Assembly: GCA_008933995.1 (NCBI GenBank)
Contig: WARS01000016.1
Coordinates: 16,558,886 to 16,622,885 of the forward strand
DNA: 64,000 nt
Source: Datnioides undecimradiatus
Lineage: Eukaryota; Chordata; Actinopteri; Lobotiformes; Datnioididae
Direction: 5' to 3'
A model generated the notes under the pieces. It had not been told where the DNA came from and did no database searches. It was given only the letters and a program-made list of their open reading frames with translations. Shown in pieces: positions 28,278 through 40,300 of this stretch (its first letter is position 1; each line of letters opens with the position of its first letter). A program made the translations under genes and the position numbers.

Positions 28278-31200
28278 AGATGCCACTTGACATTTTACTT
28301 ACTGGCTGCTGATGTAAATCCCCTGTGGTGATCTGGTAATCTTCCCCACTTCCCAGTAATCATGCCTCAGCCCTCGATGGTTAAAGCTCCTGGGGGAGAT
28401 AAGCCACAATGTTTGGTATGCCTGAGCTTCACAAATGAGGACATGCAGTCGTATAAGCAGCATGTTCATATCTGACTGCAGTGTTTTTTTTGAAAATATA
28501 AAGAGTTTATTCCTATAGTAATGTCTTATTATATATACGGTTAAGACAAGTTTAGGGAGCAGCAGCGTTCGAACATCATAAGTAGACAAAGGTTTACACA
28601 ACCACAACAGTGAAAATACAATTGGACAAAACCAGGGTGAGCTTCAAAGATAATATTTTTTCTGCGTTCTTAAATGTTTGCTTTCTACGACATCTGAGAA
28701 TGTCAACTATGGCACAATAGAGGTAAGAGAAAGATTGTTGTTGTGGCAAATGAACTATAAATAAATAGTATCACATATAAATTAACAAAATTAACAAGTA
28801 CGGTTAGTGTTACGCAACAAAAATGCACCAAAGTTCCTCTTTAATGCTCAGGAAAGATTATCATCATGGTGAATGAAACCAGCGTTGGTTGTAAGGAGAC
28901 AGAGTGGAGAGTGGTTTGTCCTATCAAAAGCCTCACATTTCATAAGCCAAACCACCAAGCCTGACCTCCTGTCTGAATCAGGTTTCAAATCTGAAAGAGG
29001 ACCTTCAGAAGATGCAACGTGGCAGGACATCCTCAGAAGTATCTTGATGTTGGACGATTCTGCATGTCATGGGATGTAGGGGTGTTGAGGTCCAGGTGGT
29101 GGATGGGTGTACAATTGGTCTGACTGTCACACGGAAGACCAGAGTGTGTCACAGACCTGACATTAATGTTACTTTTTAATCAAGTGTAACCACAACCTTT
29201 TCCTAACCTCAAGAAAGGTCGTTTTTGGGCCTAACCAAACCTACCTTGACAAACAAGCTTTGTCATTTAGGTTGGAAGACTTGTTGGTATCATGTGGTTA
29301 AGCTTTGGTCAGGTTGAGGATCATAGAGATCTTTTTTTTTTGTTGAAATATGTACTTTGTAAAGGTCAGAGGAGCTTGATCATCAATAAACACATGATTA
29401 AAGTTGGCCATGCTTTAAAAAAGCAAGAGTGTTCCACCCATCCACCCTAACCTCCACCTTTCATGACTTTGTAGCTCTGCAACATCACCTGATTTCCTCT
29501 GCACAATTAAAATTAATATGGCTTGCTAGAGAACATAAACAAACTTTGGTCAACTTTCGAAAACAATTCTTTTTCTTTTTGAGAGGACCGTCTCGGATTT
29601 TCACACCACACACACTTTTCACTGCAACGACAAATGTCACACAACTTCCTGTTCTGGCACTGTTGGTTCCCACAGAATATAAACCGTTAGCACAGAATAG
29701 ATGCATATAAATGTAGGTTATGGAAGACAATTTTGAATCACATACAATCACAGCCATTCACAAATACCCCCACACACACTAATATGTGAAGGAGGTGATC
29801 AGAAATAAAGAGCCTCCTCATACACAAGCTACAGTGGCATAGATGAAAGACCTTTATGAACAAAATGAATGAGTCAGAGGAGTGACCACCCCCATCGCGC
29901 CAGCACTCTTGCTCAGTGACAGCTGATGCCTTAAAAGCTTATTTTATCCCATTTGATGGCAATTACCTTGCCTCTTGACTCATCCTACCATCTTGCACTT
30001 TGTTTCACCCACCACTCCTGCTGCAAACCTGATAAATGTCAACTCAAATAGCATTCACTCTTCACTGGCAAAACCCTTGTCACTGCTTCCCCCTCCCTTC
30101 CAAAGTCAAATTCACCTGCTGTGTGTTTCTCCTCATTTCAGCTTGCCAATCCCACCTGACGTCAAAACGCTGCAATTAATTGGCTATCTCTCCCGGCTGT
30201 GATTGCACCCATGTAATCAACCCTCTCCCTCTCTCTATCTACACATACACACACAGCTTTCCCTTAGCTAGCATCCATTTTGTCTGGCTGTGGGGGTCAG
30301 GCATCACCCGATGAGTCACAGCCATACTGCCGCCCGTGTGCATTCACACTCTTATTAGCAGCTGCCATCATCAGTGTGGTAATGATGTTGCTGACCTCAG
30401 TGGTGATGACTGTCTGAGGTCATGTTGAGACTCCACTGAGCTGATTGCTGTGTTTTTAGTGTGATTTCAGTGTCTATGAGCAGGGGCTGTGTGAGTACAA
30501 CTGAAACTCAAAATGTCTCCCTGAGACAAACAGCAAACACAAACATGTTTTCACCATTTCTTATTTGGGTTTTTTGGGCTTGTCTGTAGTTTTCTTTTAG
30601 TGAACCTCTTTATTTTTTCATTTTAATTTGTCATGGTAGAGTATGAGGTTTCACAAAATATACGCATTACCCTTACTATCAGCCAAACAGTCTTGTTGGG
30701 TTTGGTGGAGTTTTTATAAAACTTATTTTCTTTAAAACATGTAAAACTTGAGGCTGTTTCATATAGCTGTATAGCTGAGAGACTTTAGATATATATGATA
30801 AAAGTAATGTGTTAAATTGATTTAAATAAGGTCATAAATTCAGACTTTTAGACACCAGTATGGGTCAAGCTCCAAAAACATTGGCAAATTTTTTGAAACC
30901 ACACACTCACAGTTTGTAATGCAAAACTTGAAGCCAACATAATCCCCTGACAGCATCACTGTAACATCACTGGAGTTTCTATCAACTGTATAGTTCTCCA
31001 TGTGATGAGAAAACATATCTCTTCCTATATAATTTCTGGGATTTATATTTGATTTACTTCAGGATGTATTGGAAAATCAATAAAATTGAAATTTCAGTTG
31101 ATCAATGAAAATGAAATTTCAGTTTATTTTGATCTTATAATAGTATAAGTAGTTTAGGTTGTAGTCTTGTTGTACTTAAATTTTGTTGAAGCACATACTA

Positions 31201-33848
31201 ACGACCTGAATATATCCTCTATATCCAAAATTAAACCAACACAATGTGTCTGAAATCTAAAATAAATATACAAATAAATAACACAAAATGAATACGAACA
31301 AATTAATTTCAAGACATAAGAAACAAAGAAAACTGAGAGAATGTATTCTGATTCTAAGCTAAATACATTTTTCACTGACACTAATTTTTTTAAAAGTATG
31401 ATCTTTTTTCACATGGGTCATTATTTTCCTTGCAGTATTGGAATGTACCATGACAGAAAACCCCCCCCAAAAACATGTATTACAGTTTCTGTGCTTGCAC
31501 CGCGCTGTGGTTACTGTACTTCCCTTGTAAGGCAAGTGAGGTGGTATTTTCTGTTTCATAGCTAAATTCCCCTGAAGAGAAAACAGAAACAGGTCTATCA
31601 TCATCTTTTAAATAAGGGACAAAATGACCACAACCAGTGCACAAGGAGGTTCATTAAATGCCAACAAAGATGTCACTGAATACATAACAAAGGAAGCTTT
31701 TGTAAGAATTTGACCATCAGTCCTGGCAACAAAAATATTTTTGAAAATAGACTAGTGACTAGTGTGTCTATCATCAGCATTTTAAGGTGTTTTTACACTT
31801 TTTTACACAAAAGCTTTATTTTGTCTTGACTATTGGTTCGATCTGTACAAAACAAATTGAGGCACAACAGGAAAGCAGGAAACAACAACAACCTTGAGTG
31901 CACAGCGAATTAATATTAAATTCATGATGACTGACTTTATGTTAATGACCTCCTGTGTGGCCTCTTTCATAAATAACACCCCACAAACACATACAACCAG
32001 TGCAGCAACACAGCCTGATAAAAACAAGTGAAGACTGAATTCCTCCAGCACGAGGAGATGGTGTAACAGAATGTTACAGCCATTGTTTGGTATATGACTT
32101 GAAGTCTTGTGCATCAGATTTGATCAAATTATGTTTGATAAACTGATTAATTTATTTCCAAACATACACAAGAAGAAAAACTCTCGTCAAGTCTTTTTGT
32201 TTTTAGCTTGTTGAAAAAACAAAAAGTGGTGATATATGATAACTATGACAGACAGTAAGTGGGAGTATGTGTCTATGCGCCACCACTGTCCTGCATAAAC
32301 CTTGGTATAAAAATTAAAAAAAACAAACAACAAAAAACAGGATCAACAAGTTTAGGATTGGCCACGTGTCAAACAAAACTGTGGATTCAGCACAAACAGC
32401 TCTGATTAGAGAGGTCATCCAAACACTGCTGTGGACAATGTTTGCCGTGTAGAAGGGAACAGTTTCCTGTTGGTCAGCGTACTCTTCCTGTCCTCACTCG
32501 TGCAAGTGACACACAACCAGCCACTTCCTCTACAGCAGGAAATGCACTAGCTTTTGTCGGCAGGACTGAGGCCGGGTGGTAAATCCTGCAGATACGAGGC
32601 CAAACACTTCAACTTTTATTTACCTTAAGGCAGAATTTTACATTAACTTCTTTCCTGTTTCTTGTCTATTCAGTAAATATATAACATCCCTCTGCACGAT
32701 CGGCTTTGCTGTTCACTTCACAGCTTTACTACAGGTTGAATGTCTTGCTCAGTGGCATTTGTGAATGCTGAAAGGAACAGCTGTACAACTGTGTGTAGCA
32801 TTTGAGGGACAAATCATAGGAGTCACAGGGGATCAAGTGAAAGGTAAATTCAGTGTTTTTTCCATACAATAAAGTCAAGTAGAGTTCAAAGAGACACAGA
32901 AGATGCTGTTTATATGTTTAAGTGGATGTGGAGCTGCAATCAGCAGATGAATCTCACTACCACAGGGTGTGTTTGAGTCATCATGTCAAGTTGTCACAGC
33001 CTGTCAGCATTAGTGGTGTTTTTAAAGGGGAATGCTTCGTTCATAACAGACCTGAAACTGTGGTGATTGTGGCAACTAAACTTAGTCCTGTCTATGACTT
33101 CACGTACATCAGAGTGTGTGTGTGAGCAAACACACAGGAAATCATATGACCTTTATATGTGTGTCAGTCTGTGTTCCTTTGCAGCAATTATACCCACATT
33201 TAGGCCTCTTGCAGTGAAACATGCCATTGTTCATCTACGATCAGGAAGGACCACAGTTTCCTGAGGCGGAGAATGTTTCTTTGGAAGAAGTGTTACTTCC
33301 CATTGTGCACCTGCTTAGTCAAAGAAGTTTGTTAAAAATCATTCAATATGCAAATTATAACAGTGTGGAGCAGAAAGTCACAGGAGTAGTCACATTAGTC
33401 CATGTAAGCATTCCTGGATGAGACCTGCAGCTTTGAACATAGATCATATATCACCTGATTTGTGCTTACTAACTGACACAAACAAACAAATATAGGCCCC
33501 AATGTGTCCAAGTAATACTCTAATAGCTTTTGATTCATAACTGTTTGATTCTGATTTATTTAGTCACACTAAAAAAGGACGTCAGACACACGTAAACAGT
33601 CGGAGTGGATGGTGGGTATTCAAAGTGCTCAGACCATGCTTTAGTGACCTCCGTCTTGCGTTTTAGTAATTTCAATTAGGTAAACTAACAATTTTGCTCT
33701 CTTGCAGGAAAGGATGATATTTAACCAAATAATTAACTATTCCTTTGGGAGGGCTGGAAAAAATCATGTTTACAGAAGGAGAAAGTAAACACATCTTGTT
33801 ATCTCTCACTGTCTTTCCCAGCACTTAGTTAATCATGCTATAGCTGCT

Positions 33849-33909
33849 ATGAGTGAATACTGTATGAAAAATATTTCATTCAAAACTTTTTCCTACAGTA
33901 TTCACTCAT
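33849..33909. repeat. 61-nt stem-loop, 23-bp arms with one mismatch
   Basis: Arm 33849-33871 pairs with 33887-33909. The pairing is perfect for 16 bp, has one mismatch (33865 with 33893), then six more pairs closing a 15-nt loop (33872-33886). The size resembles a short pre-miRNA, but the stem is more perfect than most animal miRNA hairpins, so an inverted-repeat transposon remnant is the alternative. I recognise no known miRNA in it. Confidence 0.85.
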
Positions 33910-34974
33910 TCACTCAACTTTGTACAAGTACATCAATTCTCATTTTCAGCTCTTGTATTGTTGCTTAACTTTTTTTCTTTCTGACCTGACTTGGATCTCC
34001 TGTCACTTGATGAACCCTCCCCTGTCTGGATCCTGGGGTGGAAGGAAACAGACATGCTCGGGGGTATCTGGGCCTAACACACTAGGCCTCTAATTCCCCC
34101 TGTTTACCCACCAAACATCCTGCACAAACAGGCCTGCCTCAAATTCAGACAACAGTGAGTAATCTTGTCCAATCTGTTCCTCCACTCCTCCGGCTTCTGC
34201 TTCTTCCCAGCAGGCCACAGCCCTGAGCCAAGAGCTCAACTCACGCTGAGCCAACGTGCAGGAGGACGGTGTGTTGTGTGTGCACGTAGTCGACCTGGCT
34301 GTTAAACTGGGTGTGATCGGGGAGGATGATGATAACGGGGACTAGTGTCGGTGAGGATGAGGATGAGGATGACGGTGACGAGACTGACATACAGTAGCAA
34401 ATGGGATCCCATCTGGAGAGAAGTGCTGATTATAGTCAGAGCTGGGCAGCTGGGTGATGCTCCAGAGGAGGTCTAGTTTTACAGGAACAGGTTTTTATGT
34501 AATTCTTCCTGACACATGAACTGTTTACTCTGGGTTTGTGTTTGCAGTTGGAACATCAGTCTATACTGAACAGCAGAGCGCTCAACATCAACAGGGGAAG
34601 TGGTTATACTGTGGCAGCAAACAGGTGTGATTATAGTGTCATTTTCTCTTGAAATAAGGCCGATATCTTAAAATATAGAACATGTGTTTGCTGCTTTAGG
34701 AAAGTGAGAAAAACACATGGAGGTTTAGTTTCAGGAAACTCCGGTTTGAAAGTGAAACACCCAGTGGAAAACACCTTCCAGTCCATTTTTATACGTGTAT
34801 TTTCTCCTGGGTTTGTTTTTTTTTTTTTCAGCAAAAACTTTCCAATCTAACCTCTTAAAGTCCAGCAGATTAAACTTTTTTTTTTACAAGCTACGTGTGT
34901 CTTACCAAATCATGACCACAGGCCTGACCATCAAGGAAATTCCACATATTGTGTCCTCACCCTTATTTAATCTT

Positions 34975-35240
34975 TTGCAGAGAGTGAGTCTAGTTGAAAA
35001 GATTGATAGCACTTTCACATCTGTCATTTAAATGAAAAGCTACAACCTACAGCCTAAAGCTAGTGTAGCCTATTGTTGTTTTGGTTTTTACACTTTGGTT
35101 TTTGTATGAATTGAAAAAAACTGGATGCAATGTGTTAATTAGTGACCTTTATTGGTGCTAAGAGACAGATTTTGTTACTGTTGGACAGAGTCAGGAAAGC
35201 AGTTTCCCTCTCTCTAAAGTGTTTGTACTATGCTAAGCTA
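34975..35240. mobile_element. Diverged fold-back interspersed repeat, copy B
   Basis: The left part (gaaaagattgatagcacttt, followed by a gctac-rich block) matches the start of the family. The right part is its complement: ggtttttacactttggtttt, then attttgttac-ttggacagag, a tttccctctct block and atgctaagctaa. The central part is shortened. Same family as 14640-15020. Confidence 0.5.
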
Positions 35241-36523
35241 ATTTGTCTCAGCTTTACATTTAGTTCACAGTTCACATAATACTGTCCCTGTGTGTGTGGG
35301 CTAAATGTGAAGCTGGCACCTGCAACTAGGCTAGCTGTTTCCCTTTGACTTTTTCATGTTACACAACATTTCTTTCTGCTCATTTTGCAAAAAAATTTAT
35401 GGGATTTTGTCACGTGATCTAGTACCAGGAAAAAAAGAGGGTGTACATGGCAAACATCCCACAATTAAATAAAGACTGAAGAATGTATTTAGTTTCATGT
35501 GAGACATTTACTTTCATACCCTGCAGGCAGAAGTGATGACACCTTCATTAGCAACACAGGGAGTGCTGCTGCTCAGAGGTGGGGCTGATATCGGTGACTC
35601 AGCCATGACAGCTCTGCGCCATTAACAGGACTCCTACAAAATTCCCTACATCCCCATGACTACTCCAATGACCTACTCATTATAATTTAGTTCATTGACA
35701 TTGGTTTGAATTTGTCATCAGTCTGCTATTTACAGTAACACTGTAAACATGCTGATAATCTATGTTTTATAACATTCATTAATGTTAGAAGGTAGAAGAT
35801 TCACACCTGTATACTTTGTTGTTGTGTTTCAGTCACAACGTATTTCTGTAAATCTCCCTCACAGGTACGGTGGATGAGTGATTTATGAAGTGACACACGT
35901 GTGTTAAATCAAGCTTCCCGACACACAGGGAAGGCAGCAGAGGTGTGTTCACTAAACGGGTCATGATGAACATGCCCCTTGCTTGTGTACATACCAATCA
36001 AAGGTGTGTATCTGTCATGAAGTCACATGGACACGCCCCTTGAGGTGTGTATGCACATGCCTCCTTTGCAAGTTACCTGTGTTTGTGTTTTTTTGGATAA
36101 GTTAATTTGTCGTATGTCAAATGACACCCCTCTGAGTCTGCAAAAGACCATGTGATCCAGTGTCAACATTTAAGCCTCATTTGATGTTCTCAGGAGTGTG
36201 AATATGTTTTCAAATGCTAGCCCCGTGGCTTTCTCGCCTGCAGCTGCTATAACCAGAGGTGCAAAGTGTTCTTTGTTCTGTTTTTCTGTCTCTGTTTTAC
36301 AGCTTTTATCACGTACATTTCTCATGTATATGTTTGTTCATTTGTTTTTATTTACCATTGATTTCATGTTAATAATCAGTGAATGCTATATGTTAAAATG
36401 CTGAAACTGTTTGTTGTGCAACTGCTTTGAACGTTCCAAGTGACTGGACGATCAATTGAAAATCACTTGGTGTGAATGTGTAATGGTAATTTTGCGACCC
36501 AAGGAAACTTACCAAAAGTACAC

Positions 36524-36562
36524 GGGGACATTTAATGTATCTAAGACACATTAAATGTCCCC
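36524..36562. repeat. 15-bp perfect inverted repeat, 9-base loop
   Basis: ggggacatttaatgt (36524-36538), loop atctaagac, exact complement at 36548-36562. A compact hairpin of unknown role. Confidence 0.9.
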
Positions 36563-38131
36563 ATGCCATCCTCCTCTCTCTCTACATTTCCTGTCCCTGC
36601 CTTCACTGTACACCATCAATTAAGGCAAAAATACCCAGAAATAATCTAAAATAAAGTCTTTAAAATGTGTTTTGTCTTTTAAATGTGGCGTTTGGTGACA
36701 TTTTCCAAACATTTTAGATAAACCGCCCTCCACTCCCCAGACTCGGAAAACCAGAGCTCCACGAAAGTTAAGCAAACACCTCTTCCACAGATGTTGTGAT
36801 GTCTATAATAAGTCGTAATTGTGACTTTGCTGAAACGCTAACGCCTGACCGAAAACACCTAGTTATTGTGTATCAGATACACGCCCTCAGATTCCAATGC
36901 CATGCCTGCTCAGAGCCATCTTGGGCCTCTGACGCCCCAAAGGCACCAGCCTTCTCCCTCAGGCCTTCCGATGACTCAAACCAGGATATGCTTCTCTCCA
37001 GCTGAGGAGACTTTTGTTATCTCAGCCTCCCCTAGGAGCAGGCTGGTTAAGGCCGCACTCACCACCACCACTGCTTTGCAACCCTTTGGGGAGGTGTGAG
37101 GGGGTGGACCTTTGAGAAAAGTTGGGTCTCACAGTTGGAGATGAAAGACAAGGTGTTATTTTGAGCTGCTTGTGGAGCTTAAAATAACAGCCTGCGTAGT
37201 TCCATATGGAGGTGTATCATCACATAAAGCAGCATTTAGTTGGCTGTGTGTGTTGGACAAAGAAGTAGGAAGGTTGCAATCACATACGCAACACTCTTTA
37301 ACGTTCATAGCTGAATCATGTACCACTAAACATACTCTTACCTCTACACATGGTTAAGATTGCTCTGCAGGCACGTATGTGCGTAAGCAAGCGGGTTAGA
37401 GGCAGAGCCTGCATGTGTGTGCATACGCATGAAAATATGTGTGACAGAGATAGTGAGGGATAAGAGCGGGAGGGTGTGTATATCCGTGCATGTGTGTGTG
37501 TATGTGTGTGCACATGTGGGTGTGATTTCTGCCTCTCTGTCAATACATGAACCGCATGAGTCTTCAAAAGGTTCTTTGGATGACGCATATCACAACAGGC
37601 AGTGCTCGCTTCAGAAGGAGCCTTGGTGGCATCTCCAGATTTGATTTCTTTTACACACTGTAATATTAATATGTTGTATTCTATTGCTAATAGAGCCAAA
37701 CATGAAAATCCCATGTCAAAGAAGTATGAATGGACGCAGTCTATCTCTGAAACCTGTGTTGAAGGTAATATTACCTATTTTAAACAGGTTTCTGTTGACA
37801 GACTGAAAACTAGTTCAGCAGCTCCTGTGTTTCAGTGCTTCTCTTTTTTTAAGCTACAAAAGGATTTTCATGAAATAAAACCTTATTTCTGATAGTACCT
37901 TTGCTTTTTATACCAATTATTTACCTGTAATTTCTCATATGTACACACATTATTGTTCCCTGCTGTGGGGGAACCAGAAATTGTATTTGAACCATTACAA
38001 CTTCAGTGTCCAGTTCAGTCAAATGCCAAAACAAAGACAGACTGACGGATAAAGATTGATTTATTGATTTAACCAAATAATAGGGCTAACGTTCAGAACT
38101 CAGACCCTTAAACTGAAAGATTTCATGCAGT

Positions 38132-38276
38132 TGTAGTCATGACTACAGTCAAAACATGGTTTGTTATTGCCAGAGTACCTATGTTATGTAAAGTTCATGG
38201 TATTTTTTTTCATTGCACAAGATGCGTCACACATGCTCAAAAACAATAACAAACTGGTTGTGCAATTTCATACCAT
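38132..38276. repeat. 16-bp palindrome plus interrupted inverted repeat
   Basis: tgtagtcatgactaca at 38132-38147 is a perfect palindrome. Downstream, atggtat (38197-38203) and attgcacaa (38212-38220) have exact complements at 38270-38276 and 38258-38266, giving an imperfect stem around a 37-nt loop. Confidence 0.7.
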
Positions 38277-39745
38277 AGTAAAGGGCCGACAAAGTAATTT
38301 CATGGGAATGTGCTGTAAACAAACATAGAAACGATAGCTACTGTGTCAAAACGTCAGGGAAGGCTGAAGACGTCTCAGCGCAATTCAACTTCTTCAGAGC
38401 CAGCGATGTGTGTGAAGCAATAAACAATGGACTTATATATGTATGTATGTATTTAAAAAGCTCTTTAGATGTTTGCTTTATTCACATTTAGTATGTAAAG
38501 ACATCATTTTGCTATAATTAACGGACTGAATTTCCATTTCATGTTACTTCATTTATTTAAACTTGCACTGTGTTCATGTTGGTAGGAGTTTTTAATTTAA
38601 TCTGTGGTAGTTGCTAAGATCTGTGTGCTGTTTTCATAGAAATTAAAGGACTGCTTGAGCTGATCTACAACAAACTGTGTCAATCACATCCACAGTCGTC
38701 ACTATTTTTGAGTCCATTCCTTCATTGTTATTTTTCATGTGTGTAGCTAGACGCTGGATGACCCCCTCATTCTTGATCCAGCAATGATTTGAGTAAACAG
38801 TTGCCAAATGTGTGGCATGGCATGTGAGGACAACATTTAAAATGTTTGAATAGCTAAACATGTTGTGTCAAAGGTCGTGACTCATGATTCAATTTTAAAA
38901 CAAAAACTGATTCCCATAAAATGTAAATTTCTGAGGTGCAAACAGAGTTGTTTCTCTTTTGGACTCTTCAGAGTAAATACACCGAGCACTTCACTGATGT
39001 CAAATTGCGGCTGAAACCAGCTGCTGCCTCCTCGAAGCCATTCAACACCACCCAAAATCAGACAGCACAGCCTCCTCCCTTTGTCTGCTTCACTTTTGCT
39101 TGACACAAGGTTATCGGTGACATTATCGCAGGACACCTGCCCTAAGATACGTCACAGTTTATACCAACAAGTGTCAAATGACATGTCCACTGAGACGTCG
39201 AAGCCCCGCCTCATATTAATTTCATTTTATAGACCTTTTGTCTGGGAAGTCTCGGCTGAATGTGGCCGTCATGCAGCAATGTGATTGTGCTTGATTGTGT
39301 ATGTCTCTGTAGAACACTGAGAGGCTGCAACGCACGGTGCAGAAAACTAATTTGATTCAGGGCTATGAATTACTGTATTTACAAGACACAGATAACAACA
39401 GTAGTTCTGGACAGAAAAAGGGCAGAAAAGGTTTTGATTGTGATGTATAAATAATGTTTTCATCGTTTTGGAGAATTAAAAAAGATTAAAATTTATGGTT
39501 AATATCAAGACAAGTTACTGTGTTTAAAGGTTTGTCTGGTGACATTCAATATATCATGATGGGTGGTGCTGTGTCTCACAGTATTCAGAGGCATGACACA
39601 CTGAAACACACACACATATGCAGAAACAGTAGCAGACAGAAGCCTATGGGCATCAACACACACATTCAAAGCAAAGAGAGGGAGTGAGACAGATGGAGAA
39701 AGAAAAAGAGAAAAGAGGGAGACAGTGAACAGCCTGTGGTCACTA

Positions 39746-39909
39746 ACACACACACACACAGAGAGAGAGAGAGGGGGGGGGCACAAACATAGGGCAGAGG
39801 AAGCAGAAGAAAAAAGAGAAGCAGCACACACAAAGAAGAAGCTTTAATATATAATCAAGTGGTGACTCATCGTCTTTTGTCAAAACACTCACATGCACGT
39901 ATATACGTC

Positions 39910-39934
<25 letters not shown>
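39746..39934. repeat. (CA)n / (GA)n / G-run microsatellites
   Basis: (CA)n at 39746-39760 passes directly into (GA)n and a G run to 39781; a second pure (CA)n is at 39910-39934. Confidence 0.9.
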
Positions 39935-39941
<7 letters not shown>

Positions 39942-40300
39942 TACAAAGAGAGAGACCAAAACACAAAGCTCTGGATGACTTTCTCCCCCAGTTCTTTTCA
40001 AACAGCAGATGAAGGAGGCTGGCTCCTGGGGGACTGAGATGGCAGGCTGACCCACCACCCCAAATTGCCTTGATGTAACAGGATGTGACCCTGAAAATCA
40101 CAACCTGCCTCAGAGCGTCATCCTCTGGGCTAAGAACCCCACTTCACTTTTGCACGTCTTCCTCTCTCCTCGAAAAATGTTGTGTGCTTTCCCTCGCCAG
40201 CGACAAAAACCGCGCCCCCACCAAGTCAGGCTTGCTACTGCTTACTGTGAAGGGGATCAGCGCATCATCTGATTGGCTGCTTTTGCACCTTCTTTAATTA

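Larger units (their letters stand above)
20650..30318. promoter_or_regulatory. Candidate enhancer-rich interval (AP-1 heptamer cluster)
   Basis: TGASTCA heptamers start at 20650, 21441, 22758, 23697, 23841, 24767, 25048, 26327, 26360, 27209, 29870, 29976 and 30312. Base composition alone predicts one to two in this length. AP-1 is the main output of ERK signalling, and dusp5 is the nearest ERK-response gene. Enhancer function is inference only. Confidence 0.3.
20001..30400. other. Intergenic desert, part 2, rich in AP-1 heptamers
   Basis: No exon-like coding was recognised. Thirteen TGAGTCA/TGACTCA heptamers lie between 20650 and 30318. Also present are a G16 run (22280-22295), a (GAT)n tract (25086-25103), (AC)n (26425-26446), (CAAA)n (28252-28277) and a 12-bp hairpin (28219-28247). 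Open frames such as 23441-23839 (minus) lack splice context and any known motif. Confidence 0.6.
30401..40300. other. Intergenic desert, part 3
   Basis: No gene recognised. It contains two perfect or near-perfect hairpins (33849-33909 and 36524-36562), fold-back repeat copy B (34975-35240), a GAT/GAG-rich minisatellite (34350-34380), an interrupted inverted repeat around 38132-38276 and CA/GA microsatellites (39746-39781, 39910-39934). Confidence 0.6.

Noticed and set aside
29160-29290. ctaaccaaacc-type block thought to be a repeat
   Set aside because: Resembles text seen in many fish intergenic regions, but no ends, duplications or second copy here support a call.
35880-36070. Internally repetitive stretch with acacacgtgtgt palindrome and two gccccttg blocks
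   Set aside because: The similarity is short and the CACGTG core is expected by chance within TG/CA-rich DNA.
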